Positions 51,362 to 60,474 of a stretch of DNA of 64,000 nt are shown one piece after another; position 1 is the first letter of the stretch; each line of letters starts with the position of its first letter. The notes below the pieces were generated by a model. It made no database searches, was not told the origin of the DNA, and saw nothing but the letters and a program-made list of their open reading frames with translations. The translations under genes and the position numbers were made by a program. Source of the stretch: Williamsia faeni. GTDB lineage: Bacteria; Actinomycetota; Actinomycetes; Mycobacteriales; Mycobacteriaceae. The stretch is from positions 310,001 to 374,000 of the forward strand of contig QJJF01000003.1 in the NCBI GenBank assembly GCA_003202005.1. The letters run 5' to 3'.

Positions 51362-52165
51362 ATGGCCAACCGCACGCGTGGATCACACGACACCATCAGC
51401 CAACCTGATCTCGGTGATTCCGTGCCGCCCACGCTTGCCCTGACCGGCGAACGAACGGTCCCGGGGATCGCCGAGGAGAACTACTGGTTCCGCCGCCACG
51501 AGGTGGCCTACGAGTACATCCTCGAGCGCTGCCGGGCCAAGGACGTGCTCGAAGCCGGGTCGGGCGAGGGCTACGGCGCCGATCTGATCTCGACCGTGGC
51601 CACCGGGGTCACCTGTGTCGACTACGACCTCTCTGCGGTCGAACACACCCGCGCCCGCTATCCCCGGCTGACCATCCATCAGGCCAACCTGATCGACCTG
51701 CCGCTTGCGGACGAATCCGTCGACCTGGTCGTGAACTTCCAGGTGATCGAACATCTGTGGGACCAGCCCGCCTTTGTGGCCGAATGCCTGCGCGTCCTGC
51801 GAAGCGGCGGCGAACTGCTCATCTCGACGCCCAACCGGATCACGTTCTCCCCCGGCCGCGACACCCCGCTCAATCCCTTCCACACCCGGGAACTCAATCC
51901 TGGCGAGCTGCGGGAGTTGCTGGAGGACGCCGGCTTCGCGGTCACCGACGCGCTCGGTGTCTTCCACGGCGCCGGGATGCAGGCCCTCGACAGCAAGTGG
52001 GGCGGTTCGTTCATCGACGCACAGATCGAGCGTGCCCTCTCCGGAGAACCCTGGCCTGCGGAACTGACGGACGACGTCGCGGGTGTCGCGACGGCCGACT
52101 TCGACATCACCGGTACCGATCTCGACGCGAGCCTCGACCTGCTGTTCGTCGCGGTGAAGCCTTGA
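51362..52165 (+). CDS. SAM-dependent methyltransferase, putative MGLP cluster
   Basis: Class I methyltransferase of 267 aa with motif I VLEAGSGEGYGADL near residue 60, acidic YDLSAVEH, motif II-like VDLVVNFQVIEHL near residue 120 and LRSGGELLISTPN. The equivalent Rv3030 lies beside the GH57 and GT4 genes tied to methylglucose lipopolysaccharide, so sugar O-methylation is a reasonable inference. Its stop overlaps the TTG start of the GH57 gene (TTGA). Confidence 0.85.
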   Translation: MANRTRGSHDTISQPDLGDSVPPTLALTGERTVPGIAEENYWFRRHEVAYEYILERCRAKDVLEAGSGEGYGADLISTVATGVTCVDYDLSAVEHTRARYPRLTIHQANLIDLPLADESVDLVVNFQVIEHLWDQPAFVAECLRVLRSGGELLISTPNRITFSPGRDTPLNPFHTRELNPGELRELLEDAGFAVTDALGVFHGAGMQALDSKWGGSFIDAQIERALSGEPWPAELTDDVAGVATADFDITGTDLDASLDLLFVAVKP

Positions 52166-53730
52166 GCGACAAGGCGAGCCCGGCACCGGGCATGTTCACC
52201 CTGGTGCTGCACTCTCATCTGCCCTGGCTGGCCAATCACGGCCGCTGGCCGGTCGGCGAGGAATGGCTGTATCAATCGTGGGCCGCGTCCTACCAACCGG
52301 TGTTCGCCGCGCTGCGCCGACTGGCCGCCGACGGCTTCACCAACCAGCTGTCGCTGGGCATCACACCGGTCCTGGCCGCACAACTCGACGATCCCCACTG
52401 CCTGACGTCGATGTACGAGTGGCTCGCCGATTGGCAGCTCCGCGGTGCCGAGGCCGCCATCAGCCGCGAAGACACCGGCAGCACCGCACGTCCGACGTCG
52501 TCGATCAACGAGCTCGGAACTCGTGAATACCGCGCTGCGGCAGCCGCATTGAGTGACTTCGAAACACATTGGCGCCATGGCGGGTCCGCGCTGATCCGGT
52601 CAGTGGTCGACTCCGGCACCATCGAGTTGCTGGGCGGGCCGCTGGCCCATCCCTTCGCGCCCCTCCTCGATCCCCGACTACGCGACTTCTCGCTCCGCGA
52701 AGGCCTTTACGACGCCGAGGCGCGGTTCAGCACCCGCCCACAAGGGATCTGGGCGCCGGAATGCGCGTATGCACCCGGGATGGAGTCGGACTACCAGAGC
52801 GCCGGGGTCCGGCACTTCATGGTCGACGGGCCGGCCCTGCACGGCGACACCAGCCTCGGCCGCACCGTCGGAACGAGCGACGTGGTGGCCTTTGGCCGCG
52901 ACCTGCAGGTCTCATACCGGGTGTGGTCACCCAAATCCGGCTACCCCGGTCACAGCGCCTACCGCGACTTCCATACCTACGACCATCAATTCGGGCTCAA
53001 GCCGGCTCGCGTCACCGGGCGCACTGTCTCCGGCGCGGACAAGAAGCCGTACCAACCGGCCCGCGCGCAGGCCGCCCTGCAGGGCCACGTCGACGACTTC
53101 ATCACCAGCGTCCGGGACCGCCTGATCAGCGAGAGTGAACGCATCGGGCGCCCGGCACATGTGGTCGCTGCCTTCGACACCGAACTGTTCGGACATTGGT
53201 GGCACGAAGGTCCGCAATGGCTTGAAGCCGTCTTGCGCGCCCTGCCGGAAGCCGGCATCACCGTCGGAACGCTGCAGACCGCACGCGACGAGGGCTACGT
53301 GGGCGACCCCGTGGAGTTGAGCGAATCGTCCTGGGGGTCGGGCAAGGACTGGCGGGTCTGGAACGGTCCCGTCGTCGACGATCTGGTCCAGATCAACGCC
53401 GAGGTGGTGTCGGCGGCGCTGGCCACCGTTCAGAAGCGACGGGATCAGCAACCCATGCGCGACCACGTCAGCGATCAGATCCTGCGCGAAACCCTGATGA
53501 CGCTCTCGTCGGACTGGCCCTTCATGGTGTCGAAGGAGACCGCGGCCGACTACGCGCGCAATCGTCTCTACACCCACGCCCATGCGACGAGGGAAATCTG
53601 CGATGCCGCCGACCGGGGGCGGGAATCCGTTGCGGCACAACTGGCTGCGCAATGGAATCGGGCGGATAATCTGTTCCCGGGACTCGATGCACGGCGGCTG
53701 ACTTTTCTCGACGCAGTCGATCGACCGTGA
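52162..53730 (+). CDS. Glycoside hydrolase family 57 (alpha-glucan branching type)
   Basis: The 522-residue product has GH57 motif 1 HSHLPW near residue 17, the nucleophile motif GIWAPECAY near residue 197 and the acid motif AFDTELFGHWW near residue 340; a C-terminal helical domain follows. GH57 branching enzymes make alpha-1,6 branches; the M. tuberculosis homologue Rv3031 is linked to MGLP. The start is TTG 52162, coupled to the methyltransferase; ATG 52192 is an alternative without a ribosome-binding site. Confidence 0.92.
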   Translation: MSDKASPAPGMFTLVLHSHLPWLANHGRWPVGEEWLYQSWAASYQPVFAALRRLAADGFTNQLSLGITPVLAAQLDDPHCLTSMYEWLADWQLRGAEAAISREDTGSTARPTSSINELGTREYRAAAAALSDFETHWRHGGSALIRSVVDSGTIELLGGPLAHPFAPLLDPRLRDFSLREGLYDAEARFSTRPQGIWAPECAYAPGMESDYQSAGVRHFMVDGPALHGDTSLGRTVGTSDVVAFGRDLQVSYRVWSPKSGYPGHSAYRDFHTYDHQFGLKPARVTGRTVSGADKKPYQPARAQAALQGHVDDFITSVRDRLISESERIGRPAHVVAAFDTELFGHWWHEGPQWLEAVLRALPEAGITVGTLQTARDEGYVGDPVELSESSWGSGKDWRVWNGPVVDDLVQINAEVVSAALATVQKRRDQQPMRDHVSDQILRETLMTLSSDWPFMVSKETAADYARNRLYTHAHATREICDAADRGRESVAAQLAAQWNRADNLFPGLDARRLTFLDAVDRP

Positions 53731-53781
53731 CGGGGCGGGAATCACTATGAGTTCGACCGAGATTCGGATGGTGGGGGCGCT

Positions 53782-55074
53782 ATGAAGGTTCTGATCGTGT
53801 CGTGGGAATACCCACCGGTGGTCGTCGGCGGACTGGGTCGGCATGTCCACCATCTCGCCGTCGAACTCTCGCGCGCCGGACACGACGTGGTCGTGTTGTC
53901 GCGGCAACCCGGGGGCACTGACGGCCTGACCCATCCCGGCACCGACGCGCGGGACGAGGGCGTGCGCGTGATCGCCGCGGCGGAGGACCCACCGCACTTC
54001 GTGTTCGGCGACGACATGATGGCCTGGACCCTCGCGATGGGACATTCCATGCTCCGCGCCGGCCTCAAACTCGGCGACTCGAAAAACCTTGGCGCGCAGG
54101 GTCCGTGGATTCCCGACGTCGTCCATGCCCACGACTGGCTGGTCGCCCACCCGGCGATCGCACTGGCCGAGCACTTCGATGTGCCACTGGTCAGCACCAT
54201 CCACGCCACCGAGGCCGGGCGCCACAGCGGATGGGTCAGTGGACGCGTCAACCGGCAGGTGCATTCCGTCGAATGGTGGCTCGCCGCCGAATCCGACGCC
54301 CTGATCGCCTGCTCCCAATCGATGCACGACGAGGTGAACCGGCTGTTCGGTCCGGAACTCGCCGAGATCCACACCATCAACAACGGCATCGACGTCGAGA
54401 CCTGGCCGTTCGCGCTGCGCACCCCTCACCCCGGGCCGCCGAATCTGCTCTACGCCGGCCGCCTCGAATACGAGAAGGGCCTGCAGGACGCGATTGCCGC
54501 GCTGGCCCGCATCCGCCGGACCTTCCCCGGCGCCACACTCACCGTCGCCGGCGAGGGCACACAGCTGGACTGGCTACAGGAGATCGCCCGGAAACACCGT
54601 GTGTCACGGGCGATCCGGTGGGTCGGCAGCGTGGACCGCGTCGGCCTGACAACGCTGATGCACGCCTGTGACGCGATCGTGCTGCCGAGCCGGTACGAAC
54701 CGTTCGGACTGGTCGCCCTCGAGGCCGCCGCTACCGGTATCCCACTGGTGACCTCCACCGCCGGCGGTCTCGGCGAGGCCGTCACCGACGGTGTGACCGG
54801 CCTGAGTTTTGCACCCGCAGATGTGACCGGCCTGACGGCGGCGATCCGCGGCGTCCTCGGCGATCCGGCTGCCGCACAACAACGTGCCATCGCCGCCCGG
54901 GACCGGGTGACCGACGGCTTTGCCTGGAACCAGGTCGCCGAACGGACCGCCGGGGTGTATCTCGGTGCCAAACGCCGCATCCGGCGCCCGATGGGACGTC
55001 CCGGCATCGTCGAACGCCCGCTGCCCGACCGCGACCCCGCCGTAGCGGTGGCCATCGTGCTGCCTGCCGAATAG
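53782..55074 (+). CDS. GT4 alpha-glucosyltransferase (Rv3032-like)
   Basis: The 430-residue product is a GT-B glycosyltransferase: N-terminal MKVLIVSWEYPPVVVGGLGRHVHHLA, HAHDWLVAHPA near residue 114, the phosphate-binding AGRLEYEKG near residue 223 and the EX7E motif RYEPFGLVALEAAATGIP near residue 305. Rv3032 elongates alpha-1,4-glucan for MGLP and glycogen; the same role fits the gene order. A hairpin follows. Confidence 0.93.
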   Translation: MKVLIVSWEYPPVVVGGLGRHVHHLAVELSRAGHDVVVLSRQPGGTDGLTHPGTDARDEGVRVIAAAEDPPHFVFGDDMMAWTLAMGHSMLRAGLKLGDSKNLGAQGPWIPDVVHAHDWLVAHPAIALAEHFDVPLVSTIHATEAGRHSGWVSGRVNRQVHSVEWWLAAESDALIACSQSMHDEVNRLFGPELAEIHTINNGIDVETWPFALRTPHPGPPNLLYAGRLEYEKGLQDAIAALARIRRTFPGATLTVAGEGTQLDWLQEIARKHRVSRAIRWVGSVDRVGLTTLMHACDAIVLPSRYEPFGLVALEAAATGIPLVTSTAGGLGEAVTDGVTGLSFAPADVTGLTAAIRGVLGDPAAAQQRAIAARDRVTDGFAWNQVAERTAGVYLGAKRRIRRPMGRPGIVERPLPDRDPAVAVAIVLPAE

Positions 55075-55077
55075 GCC

Positions 55078-55103
55078 GGCCGGCCGCTTCTCTGCGGCCG
55101 GCC
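55078..55103. terminator. GC-rich hairpin between GT4 and hexapeptide acyltransferase genes
   Basis: A perfect 10-bp stem GGCCGGCCGC/GCGGCCGGCC around TTCTCT lies 3 nt after the GT4 stop, between convergent genes. It has no T-run. Confidence 0.7.
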
Positions 55104-55109
55104 TCCGGT

Positions 55110-55877
55110 CTACCTCTTCCGCGCTGCGTCCCTATTCGCCTGCGCAGTAGCCTTTTTGCGTTCGATATCGGCCAGGGCGCGCTCGAGTTCGGCACGCTCC
55201 TCGGCATTGGAGGCCCAGTCGTCCTTGCGGTTTTTCACCACGCGGGCCGGTGATCCGACCGCGATCGAGAAGTCTCCGATGGTGCCCTTCACCACGGCGT
55301 GCGCCCCCAGGACACAGCCCCGTCCGACGACCGTGTTGCGCAGCACCGAGACCTTGGTCGCGATCCAGGTGTCCGGGCCGACCCGGACCGGGCCCTTAAC
55401 GATGCCCTGGTCCTTGATCGCCACGGTGATGTCGTCCATCTTGTGGTCGAAATCGCAGATATAGCACCAGTCGGCGATCAGCGTGGAGGCGCCGATCTCG
55501 ATGTCGAGGTAGGCGTTCACCACATTGTTCTGACCGAAGACGACCTTGTCCCCGATCCGCAGCGAACCCTCGTGGCAACGGATCGAGTTGCCGTCGCCGA
55601 TGTGAACCCAGCGACCGATCTCCATCCGCGCGAGCTCGGGCGTGGAATGGATCTCGACGTTCTTGCCGAGGAACACCATGCCCCGCAGGATGATGTGCGG
55701 ATTGGCCAGCTTGAACCGGGCCAACCGGTAGTAGCGGACCAGGTACCAAGGGGTATACGCCCTGTTCTGCATCACCCAGCGCAGCGAATCCCGGGTGAGG
55801 AAGCGTGCCTGCCCCTGATCGCCGCGCAGGCCTGCCCGCCAGCGGCGACGCAGTGGCGCATTCCACATGCTCGTCAT
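55110..55877 (-). CDS. Hexapeptide-repeat acyltransferase (Rv3034c-like)
   Basis: The 255-residue product has an N-terminal basic region and a left-handed beta-helix of hexapeptide repeats (VHIGDGNSIRC; VVFGQNNVVN; GASTLIADWCYICDFDHKM; VVGRGCVLGAHAVVKG), like sugar O-acetyltransferases. Its position next to the GT4, GH57 and methyltransferase genes suggests acylation of the methylated glucan. ATG 55877 or 55868 can be the start; the longer in-frame extension is not supported. The C-terminal 40 residues are a charged helix. Confidence 0.83.
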   Translation of the reverse strand: MTSMWNAPLRRRWRAGLRGDQGQARFLTRDSLRWVMQNRAYTPWYLVRYYRLARFKLANPHIILRGMVFLGKNVEIHSTPELARMEIGRWVHIGDGNSIRCHEGSLRIGDKVVFGQNNVVNAYLDIEIGASTLIADWCYICDFDHKMDDITVAIKDQGIVKGPVRVGPDTWIATKVSVLRNTVVGRGCVLGAHAVVKGTIGDFSIAVGSPARVVKNRKDDWASNAEERAELERALADIERKKATAQANRDAARKR

Positions 55878-56016
55878 GGCTACGAAGACTAACGTCGGCG
55901 CCCGATCGCGCGACACCCGCCCGAAAGAATGGGGTGTGCGGACGCCGATACCCGGTGGCACGGGTCTCTCACGATAGGCTCAGGCCCGATCGAGGCGAAG
56001 GGAAAACACGGGTCAG

Positions 56017-57354
56017 ATGAGTTGTACGGGAGACGCAGCGAAGCGGAGCTCGACCAGGAGCGGGCCTGCGCGTTGGGCTGCCGCGGTGATGTTGACGCTA
56101 GTCGCTGTCCTGTTGAGCTCCTGCTCGGACGGTGTCGACGATGTGCGGTCCGACTCCAGTGCAGGCTGGCCGAGTTATGGCGGTAACGCGGAGAACTCCA
56201 ACTTCACCGACGCCACGGTCAAAAGCGACCTGACGTTGTCGTGGTCGCGGCCGGTGGGTGGTGAGATCAGTGCCCCTGTGACGGTCTCCGGGCGCTCGAA
56301 TGTCAATGTCACCGCTACCACCGGCGGGGGATGCAACATCTTCCAGTTCGACGATCGCGCCGGCCGGAAGAACTTCTGCAAGTACTTCGGTGACGGTGTC
56401 GCGCTGAACTCGATGCTGGTCGATCAATACGAGAACTCGTACATCGGCCAGGCCGGAACCTTTTACGGTCTCAACGGCGGCGGCGACACCCGGTGGCGCT
56501 TCGGCGTGGTCGGTGTCCCGGTGTCGGCCAAGTTCGCCGGCCCCGGATCGGTGCTGATGGTCACTCACCTCGGTCAGATCCTGCTGTTCGACTCGCAGTC
56601 CGGCAAGTTGCAGGCCCCCGGGATCGCTCTGCGGCCGGGTGCCGACCCCGCCAAACCACTCGAAGGTCTCGGTGACTGCGTGACGGGCGGGCCCGCGTGT
56701 CCGGTGCAGGCGCCACCCGCCGTCGACGACAACCGCGAGCGTTTCTACCTCAACTACTGGCCGCAGGGCGAGATCGCTTCCGGTGTGCGAGCTTTCGATT
56801 ACGGCAGGCAAGGCAACAGTCGCTCCATCCGGGAGGCCTGGAGCACCGAGATCCCCGGCGGTGTCATCGGACCGCCGACGCTGTCGAGCGACCGCAAAAC
56901 GCTGTACGTGTTCAACCGTCTCGGCAGCATCTATGCGCTGGACGCCGACACCGGTGAACACAAATGGGACTACTCGGTCGGCAATTTCGGCTTCGCCACG
57001 ATGACGGTGGCGCCGGACGGCACGTTCATCCCGACCGGCCTGCTGGGCTCACCGGTTCGCGCCTTCCGAGACGAAGGCGACAAGGCGGTTCCGGTGTGGG
57101 AACGCACCGATCTGCGATCCGTCAGTCTCGCAACGCTGACCGACTCCGGGACCGCGTGGACCGTAGTCCGCGAACCGGGCGAAGACAACCTCACCCTGAC
57201 CGAACTCGATTCCGGCGACGGCACCACCAAACGCACCCTGGAGATGCCGGGCGCGCTCGGGTTCACCACCGGCGTTGCCGTGTCCGGGTCGGGACAGGTC
57301 GCCGTGGCCACCCATCTCGGCGAGGTCTACTTTTTCGACTCTCCCAAGGACTGA
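56017..57354 (+). CDS. PQQ-like beta-propeller lipoprotein (Rv3035-like)
   Basis: The 445-residue product has a lipoprotein signal peptide with lipobox LSSC (Cys36) and a propeller of PQQ-type repeats (SIYALDADTGEHKWDYSVG near residue 310; GEVYFFDS at the end). Four cysteines in the propeller could form disulphides. A role in envelope assembly is possible but unproven; the conserved placement inside the MGLP-type cluster is the only hint. Confidence 0.82.
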   Translation: MSCTGDAAKRSSTRSGPARWAAAVMLTLVAVLLSSCSDGVDDVRSDSSAGWPSYGGNAENSNFTDATVKSDLTLSWSRPVGGEISAPVTVSGRSNVNVTATTGGGCNIFQFDDRAGRKNFCKYFGDGVALNSMLVDQYENSYIGQAGTFYGLNGGGDTRWRFGVVGVPVSAKFAGPGSVLMVTHLGQILLFDSQSGKLQAPGIALRPGADPAKPLEGLGDCVTGGPACPVQAPPAVDDNRERFYLNYWPQGEIASGVRAFDYGRQGNSRSIREAWSTEIPGGVIGPPTLSSDRKTLYVFNRLGSIYALDADTGEHKWDYSVGNFGFATMTVAPDGTFIPTGLLGSPVRAFRDEGDKAVPVWERTDLRSVSLATLTDSGTAWTVVREPGEDNLTLTELDSGDGTTKRTLEMPGALGFTTGVAVSGSGQVAVATHLGEVYFFDSPKD

Positions 57355-57363
57355 CTCACCACT

Positions 57364-57439
57364 CCCGCAAACGAGCCATTTTTACGAAGACGAGCCGGAA
57401 GTATGTGGCTCGTCTTTGCATAGGTGGCTCGTTTGCGGG
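57364..57439. repeat. Palindromic repeat, family 2, copy B
   Basis: A 76-bp palindrome with 15-bp outer arms (57364-57378 with 57425-57439) and 14-bp inner arms (57383-57396 with 57407-57420, two changes). It shares the CGAGCC/GGCTCG units, the inner TACGAAGACGAGCC arm and the ATAGGTGGCTCGTTTG segment with copy A at 32622. It lies between convergent genes. Confidence 0.92.
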
Positions 57440-57443
57440 TGGG

Positions 57444-58637
57444 TCAGGTGCGGCGGACTCCGGCCTCGCAGATGAACATGACCCCGCGTCGGCCGATGCG
57501 GGTGATCACCACCGCCAGCGACCGGGAACCCTTGAGTTTCAGCCGTTTACGCAACGCATCGGGGTCGGCGTCGATACCGCGGACGAGAATCTCCACTGCG
57601 CCGCAGTCGAGTTCGGCCAATCGGCGCTTGAGTTGCTTCTCCGAGTACACCAGCTGCTCCAGCACCCGCCATCCCCGCTCCCCGACCGGTAGTTCGTCGC
57701 CGCTGAGGTAAGCGATCTGGGGATCGAGCTGCCACAGACCGTGGGCTTTGGCATAGTGCCGCACCAGACCTGCGCGAACCACCGCGCCGTCGGGGTCCAT
57801 GATCCAGATGCCGGCGTCGTCGACAGCGGCACTGTCATCGGCCGCGTCGGTGATTTCGTAGGTCGTGTTGGTTCCGGTCCGGATCACAGTGGCCCGCCGC
57901 GTCACACCGGGCGCCGGCTCCGACCACAGACAGGCTTCGCGGACTCCCCCGTCGAGCGAAACCACCTGCACCTCACCGGTGAATCCGTGGCGCTCACGCA
58001 GGAGTGTGTAGTCGATGCCGGGTGCCGATTTCATCACCAGGGGCCGGCCGGCATAGACGTCGAGTACGTCGAGCAGCGGCGGCTCGGTGTCATCCATCCG
58101 AAAGGTGCGGCGGCCCCCACTGCGACGGGCGGGGTCGGCAATGAACACATCGGCATCGCTGCTGGGCACCAGGGCATCGGCCCGGCTCACCGCCGCTTCG
58201 GGGACGTTGTGCTGCGCCATCGCCAGTCGTACCTCGTCGAGGTCGCTGCCGATGACATCACCGAGTCCGCGGGTTCGCGCAAGTGCGGCGAGGTCCGCGC
58301 CGATGGAACACGTGACGTCGTGGACGGTGGCCCCCGGGTACCGGGCAGCGAGTTCGGCGGCTCGATGATCGGCCACCGGATAGGCGGTGGCCTGCTGCAG
58401 TGCATCCGCGGTCAGCAGCAGGCGCTGGGGATCTCGAAGTTTGCCTACCGCTTTGCGCCGGCAGGTCACGGTCTCGACCAACGCGGCCTGATGGGGCGAA
58501 TACCCCTTCGCCAGCTTCTCGATATCACCGAGCATCGTGTCGGGTTGCAGCGCAAGCGAATCAGCGAACGCCAGGGCGCTGCGACCGGCATCGGACCGCA
58601 GATACGCAACGTCATCGATCGAGAAGTCGTAGCCCAC
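57444..58637 (-). CDS. Class I SAM methyltransferase, THUMP-like (Rv3037c-like)
   Basis: The 397-residue product has a SAM-binding strand VHDVTCSIGADLAALA near residue 105, the DPARR motif (FIADPARRSGGRR) near residue 160 and a C-terminal THUMP-like domain. The family is conserved in actinobacteria; the substrate is unknown, with RNA or MGLP both suggested by context. The GTG start lies just beyond a TACAGT box (58651-58646), giving a leaderless layout that overlaps the promoter of the divergent HNH gene. Confidence 0.83.
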   Translation of the reverse strand: MGYDFSIDDVAYLRSDAGRSALAFADSLALQPDTMLGDIEKLAKGYSPHQAALVETVTCRRKAVGKLRDPQRLLLTADALQQATAYPVADHRAAELAARYPGATVHDVTCSIGADLAALARTRGLGDVIGSDLDEVRLAMAQHNVPEAAVSRADALVPSSDADVFIADPARRSGGRRTFRMDDTEPPLLDVLDVYAGRPLVMKSAPGIDYTLLRERHGFTGEVQVVSLDGGVREACLWSEPAPGVTRRATVIRTGTNTTYEITDAADDSAAVDDAGIWIMDPDGAVVRAGLVRHYAKAHGLWQLDPQIAYLSGDELPVGERGWRVLEQLVYSEKQLKRRLAELDCGAVEILVRGIDADPDALRKRLKLKGSRSLAVVITRIGRRGVMFICEAGVRRT

Positions 58638-58640
58638 GGG

Positions 58641-58646
58641 TATAAC
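58641..58646 (+). promoter_or_regulatory. -10 box of the HNH nuclease gene
   Basis: TATAAC is followed by 7 nt and then ATG 58654, which opens a 7-codon upstream ORF. It overlaps the divergent methyltransferase promoter. Confidence 0.55.
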
Positions 58647-58653
58647 TGTAACG

Positions 58654-58677
58654 ATGTCGAATTCGATGAGATCGTGA
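58654..58677 (+). CDS. Leaderless 7-codon upstream ORF coupled to HNH gene
   Basis: ATG TCG AAT TCG ATG AGA TCG TGA encodes MSNSMRS. Its stop codon overlaps the GTG start of the HNH gene as GTGA. The -10 box places the transcript start at the ATG, so ribosomes could load on this mini-ORF and reinitiate on the main gene, which has only a weak ribosome-binding site. Confidence 0.5.
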   Translation: MSNSMRS

Positions 58678-59408
58678 CCAGCACATCTCGGGGCACGGGA
58701 ATCTTGGCGGTCGTGATCGCGGCCGTGGTCGGAGGAGTCGCCTGTACGGGAACACTCGACACCGCCGTATCAACCCCGCCCTCGGCCACCGGGCAACTCA
58801 CCACCCCGCCGGAAGCCGTTGCACAACCTTCCGATGATTTCGGCGCTGCTCGTACTCAATTGGAGGGTCTCGCCGTCAAGGGCCGGGCCCCGAAGACCGG
58901 CTACTCCCGCGACGAGTTCGGCCAGTCCTGGACCGACGACGTGAACGTCGAATACGGCCACAACGGGTGCGATACGCGCAACGACATCCTGCGCCGCGAC
59001 CTCACCGTCGTCACGTACAAACCCGGCACCCGCGACTGTGTGGTGGTCACCGGCGTGCTCGACGATCCGTACTCGGGCAAGACGATTGACTTCGTCCGGG
59101 GCGAAAAGACCTCTACCGCAGTGCAGATCGATCATGTCGTGGCGATGTCGGATGCCTGGCAAAAGGGCGCCGCGCAATGGGATGTGCTGAAACGAACCGA
59201 TTTCGCCAACGATCCGATCAACTTGCAGGCCGTGGACGGGCCGACAAATCAACAGAAGGGCGACAGCGACGCCGCCACCTGGCTACCACCGAACAAGGCC
59301 TACCGGTGCACCTATATCGCGCGCCAGATCGACGTGAAGGCCCGATACGAAATCTGGGTCACCGCGGCCGAAAAGGACGCGATGACCCAGATCCTGGCCG
59401 CCTGCTAA
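58674..59408 (+). CDS. Secreted HNH endonuclease family protein
   Basis: The 244-residue product has a signal segment (residues 1-24, GILAVVIAAVVGGVACTG; the Cys could be lipidated although the lipobox is imperfect) and a C-terminal HNH/DUF1524-type nuclease domain. Visible motifs are DHVVAMSDAW near residue 155, NDPINLQAVDGPTNQQKGD near residue 180 and WLPPN. Cysteines at CDTR, RDC and CTY suit an extracellular fold. It probably degrades external DNA. M. tuberculosis has an unrelated gene (Rv3036c) near here. Confidence 0.83.
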   Translation: MTSTSRGTGILAVVIAAVVGGVACTGTLDTAVSTPPSATGQLTTPPEAVAQPSDDFGAARTQLEGLAVKGRAPKTGYSRDEFGQSWTDDVNVEYGHNGCDTRNDILRRDLTVVTYKPGTRDCVVVTGVLDDPYSGKTIDFVRGEKTSTAVQIDHVVAMSDAWQKGAAQWDVLKRTDFANDPINLQAVDGPTNQQKGDSDAATWLPPNKAYRCTYIARQIDVKARYEIWVTAAEKDAMTQILAAC

Positions 59409-59409
59409 C

Positions 59410-59474
59410 CCGAAATTGGTGGGTTTTGGTGACCGCGACCTGCGCGTTCACTCGCCAGAACCCACCAATTTCGG
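59410..59474. repeat. Palindromic repeat, family 1, copy D
   Basis: Inverted repeat arms of 23 nt (59410-59432 with 59452-59474), nearly perfect, around a 19-nt loop containing CGACCTG. It begins 2 nt after the HNH stop codon and ends 4 nt before the convergent methyltransferase stop. The arms (CCGAAATTGGTGGG) match copy C at 37827. Confidence 0.92.
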
Positions 59475-59477
59475 CAG

Positions 59478-60443
59478 CTATTGCGGCTTCGCGCCGGTGA
59501 TGATCACGTTGTAGAAGTACTTCGGCGGCACCACTTTCCGCAGAATGTTCTCGTCCACCCAGGTGAGAGTCCTCCAGCCACCGAACGCGAAACGGGCCCA
59601 GTTCCAGCCCAGCTTCCCCGGGGGAACAGCCGCCTCGAAGGTACGCACCGGCCATCCGAGCATCGCGGCGGCAAACTCTTCGGTTGCCGATTTCACGTTG
59701 ACCGCACCGGCCGACTTCGACATCGCTTCGAGGTCGCTCGGATCGAAGGTGTGGATGTCGACGACCGCTTCGAGTGCTGCGGCCCGCGACGACTCGTCGA
59801 GCTCGGCCTGCGGTCGACGCCAACTCTGCAGCGGTCCGAACCTGGTGACAGTGGTGGTCGCGGCCCAGGTCGCGCGGGACAACCACCGCGCGTAGAAGTC
59901 ACCGATGGTCGACGGTTCGCCGGCGAAGATGAACCGGCCGCCCGGCTTGAGCACCCGGATGACCTCACGCAGCGACTTCTCGACGTCCGGGATGTGGTGC
60001 AGCACAGCGTGCCCGACCACAAGATCAAACGTGTTGTCGTCGTACGGGATGGTCTCGGCGTCGGCGACGCGGCCGTCGACGTCCAGACCGAGGTGCTCGG
60101 CATTGCGCAGCGCGACCTTGACCATGCCCGGCGAGAGGTCGGTGACCGACCCCTTCTTCGCGATACCTCCCTGCATCAGGTTCAGCAGGAAGAATCCGGT
60201 ACCGCAACCCAATTCGAGCGCTCGCTCATACGGCAGCGGCTGGTCACCGGCGACCGCGTCGAATCGGCCTCGGGCGTAGTCGATGCAACGTTCGTCATAG
60301 CTGATCGACCATTTGTCGTCGTAGGACTCGGCTTCCCAGTCGTGGTAGAGCACCTGGGCGAGCTTGCTGTCCTGCAGTGCTGCCTGTACCTCGTCCGCGG
60401 TGGCGTGCGGATTTGGCGCTGGATCGTTGGGAGACGAAGTCAT
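59478..60443 (-). CDS. SAM-dependent methyltransferase (Rv3038c-like)
   Basis: Class I methyltransferase of 321 aa: motif I ALELGCGTGFFLLN near residue 80, acidic loop TDLSPGMVKVA, VADAETIPYDDNTFDLVVGHAVLHH near residue 130, LKPGGRFIFAGEP. The substrate is unknown; it resembles ubiquinone/menaquinone-type enzymes in the N-terminal domain only. ATG 60443 is preferred over a GTG 15 nt upstream. It follows echA in the same direction. Confidence 0.86.
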   Translation of the reverse strand: MTSSPNDPAPNPHATADEVQAALQDSKLAQVLYHDWEAESYDDKWSISYDERCIDYARGRFDAVAGDQPLPYERALELGCGTGFFLLNLMQGGIAKKGSVTDLSPGMVKVALRNAEHLGLDVDGRVADAETIPYDDNTFDLVVGHAVLHHIPDVEKSLREVIRVLKPGGRFIFAGEPSTIGDFYARWLSRATWAATTTVTRFGPLQSWRRPQAELDESSRAAALEAVVDIHTFDPSDLEAMSKSAGAVNVKSATEEFAAAMLGWPVRTFEAAVPPGKLGWNWARFAFGGWRTLTWVDENILRKVVPPKYFYNVIITGAKPQ

Positions 60444-60474
60444 GTGTTCTACAACCACTTTCGCATCGAGGTGA

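Noticed and set aside
52927-54429. 500-codon minus-strand frame
   Set aside because: It spans the complements of the GH57 and GT4 genes, both of which carry complete catalytic motifs and follow the conserved gene order.
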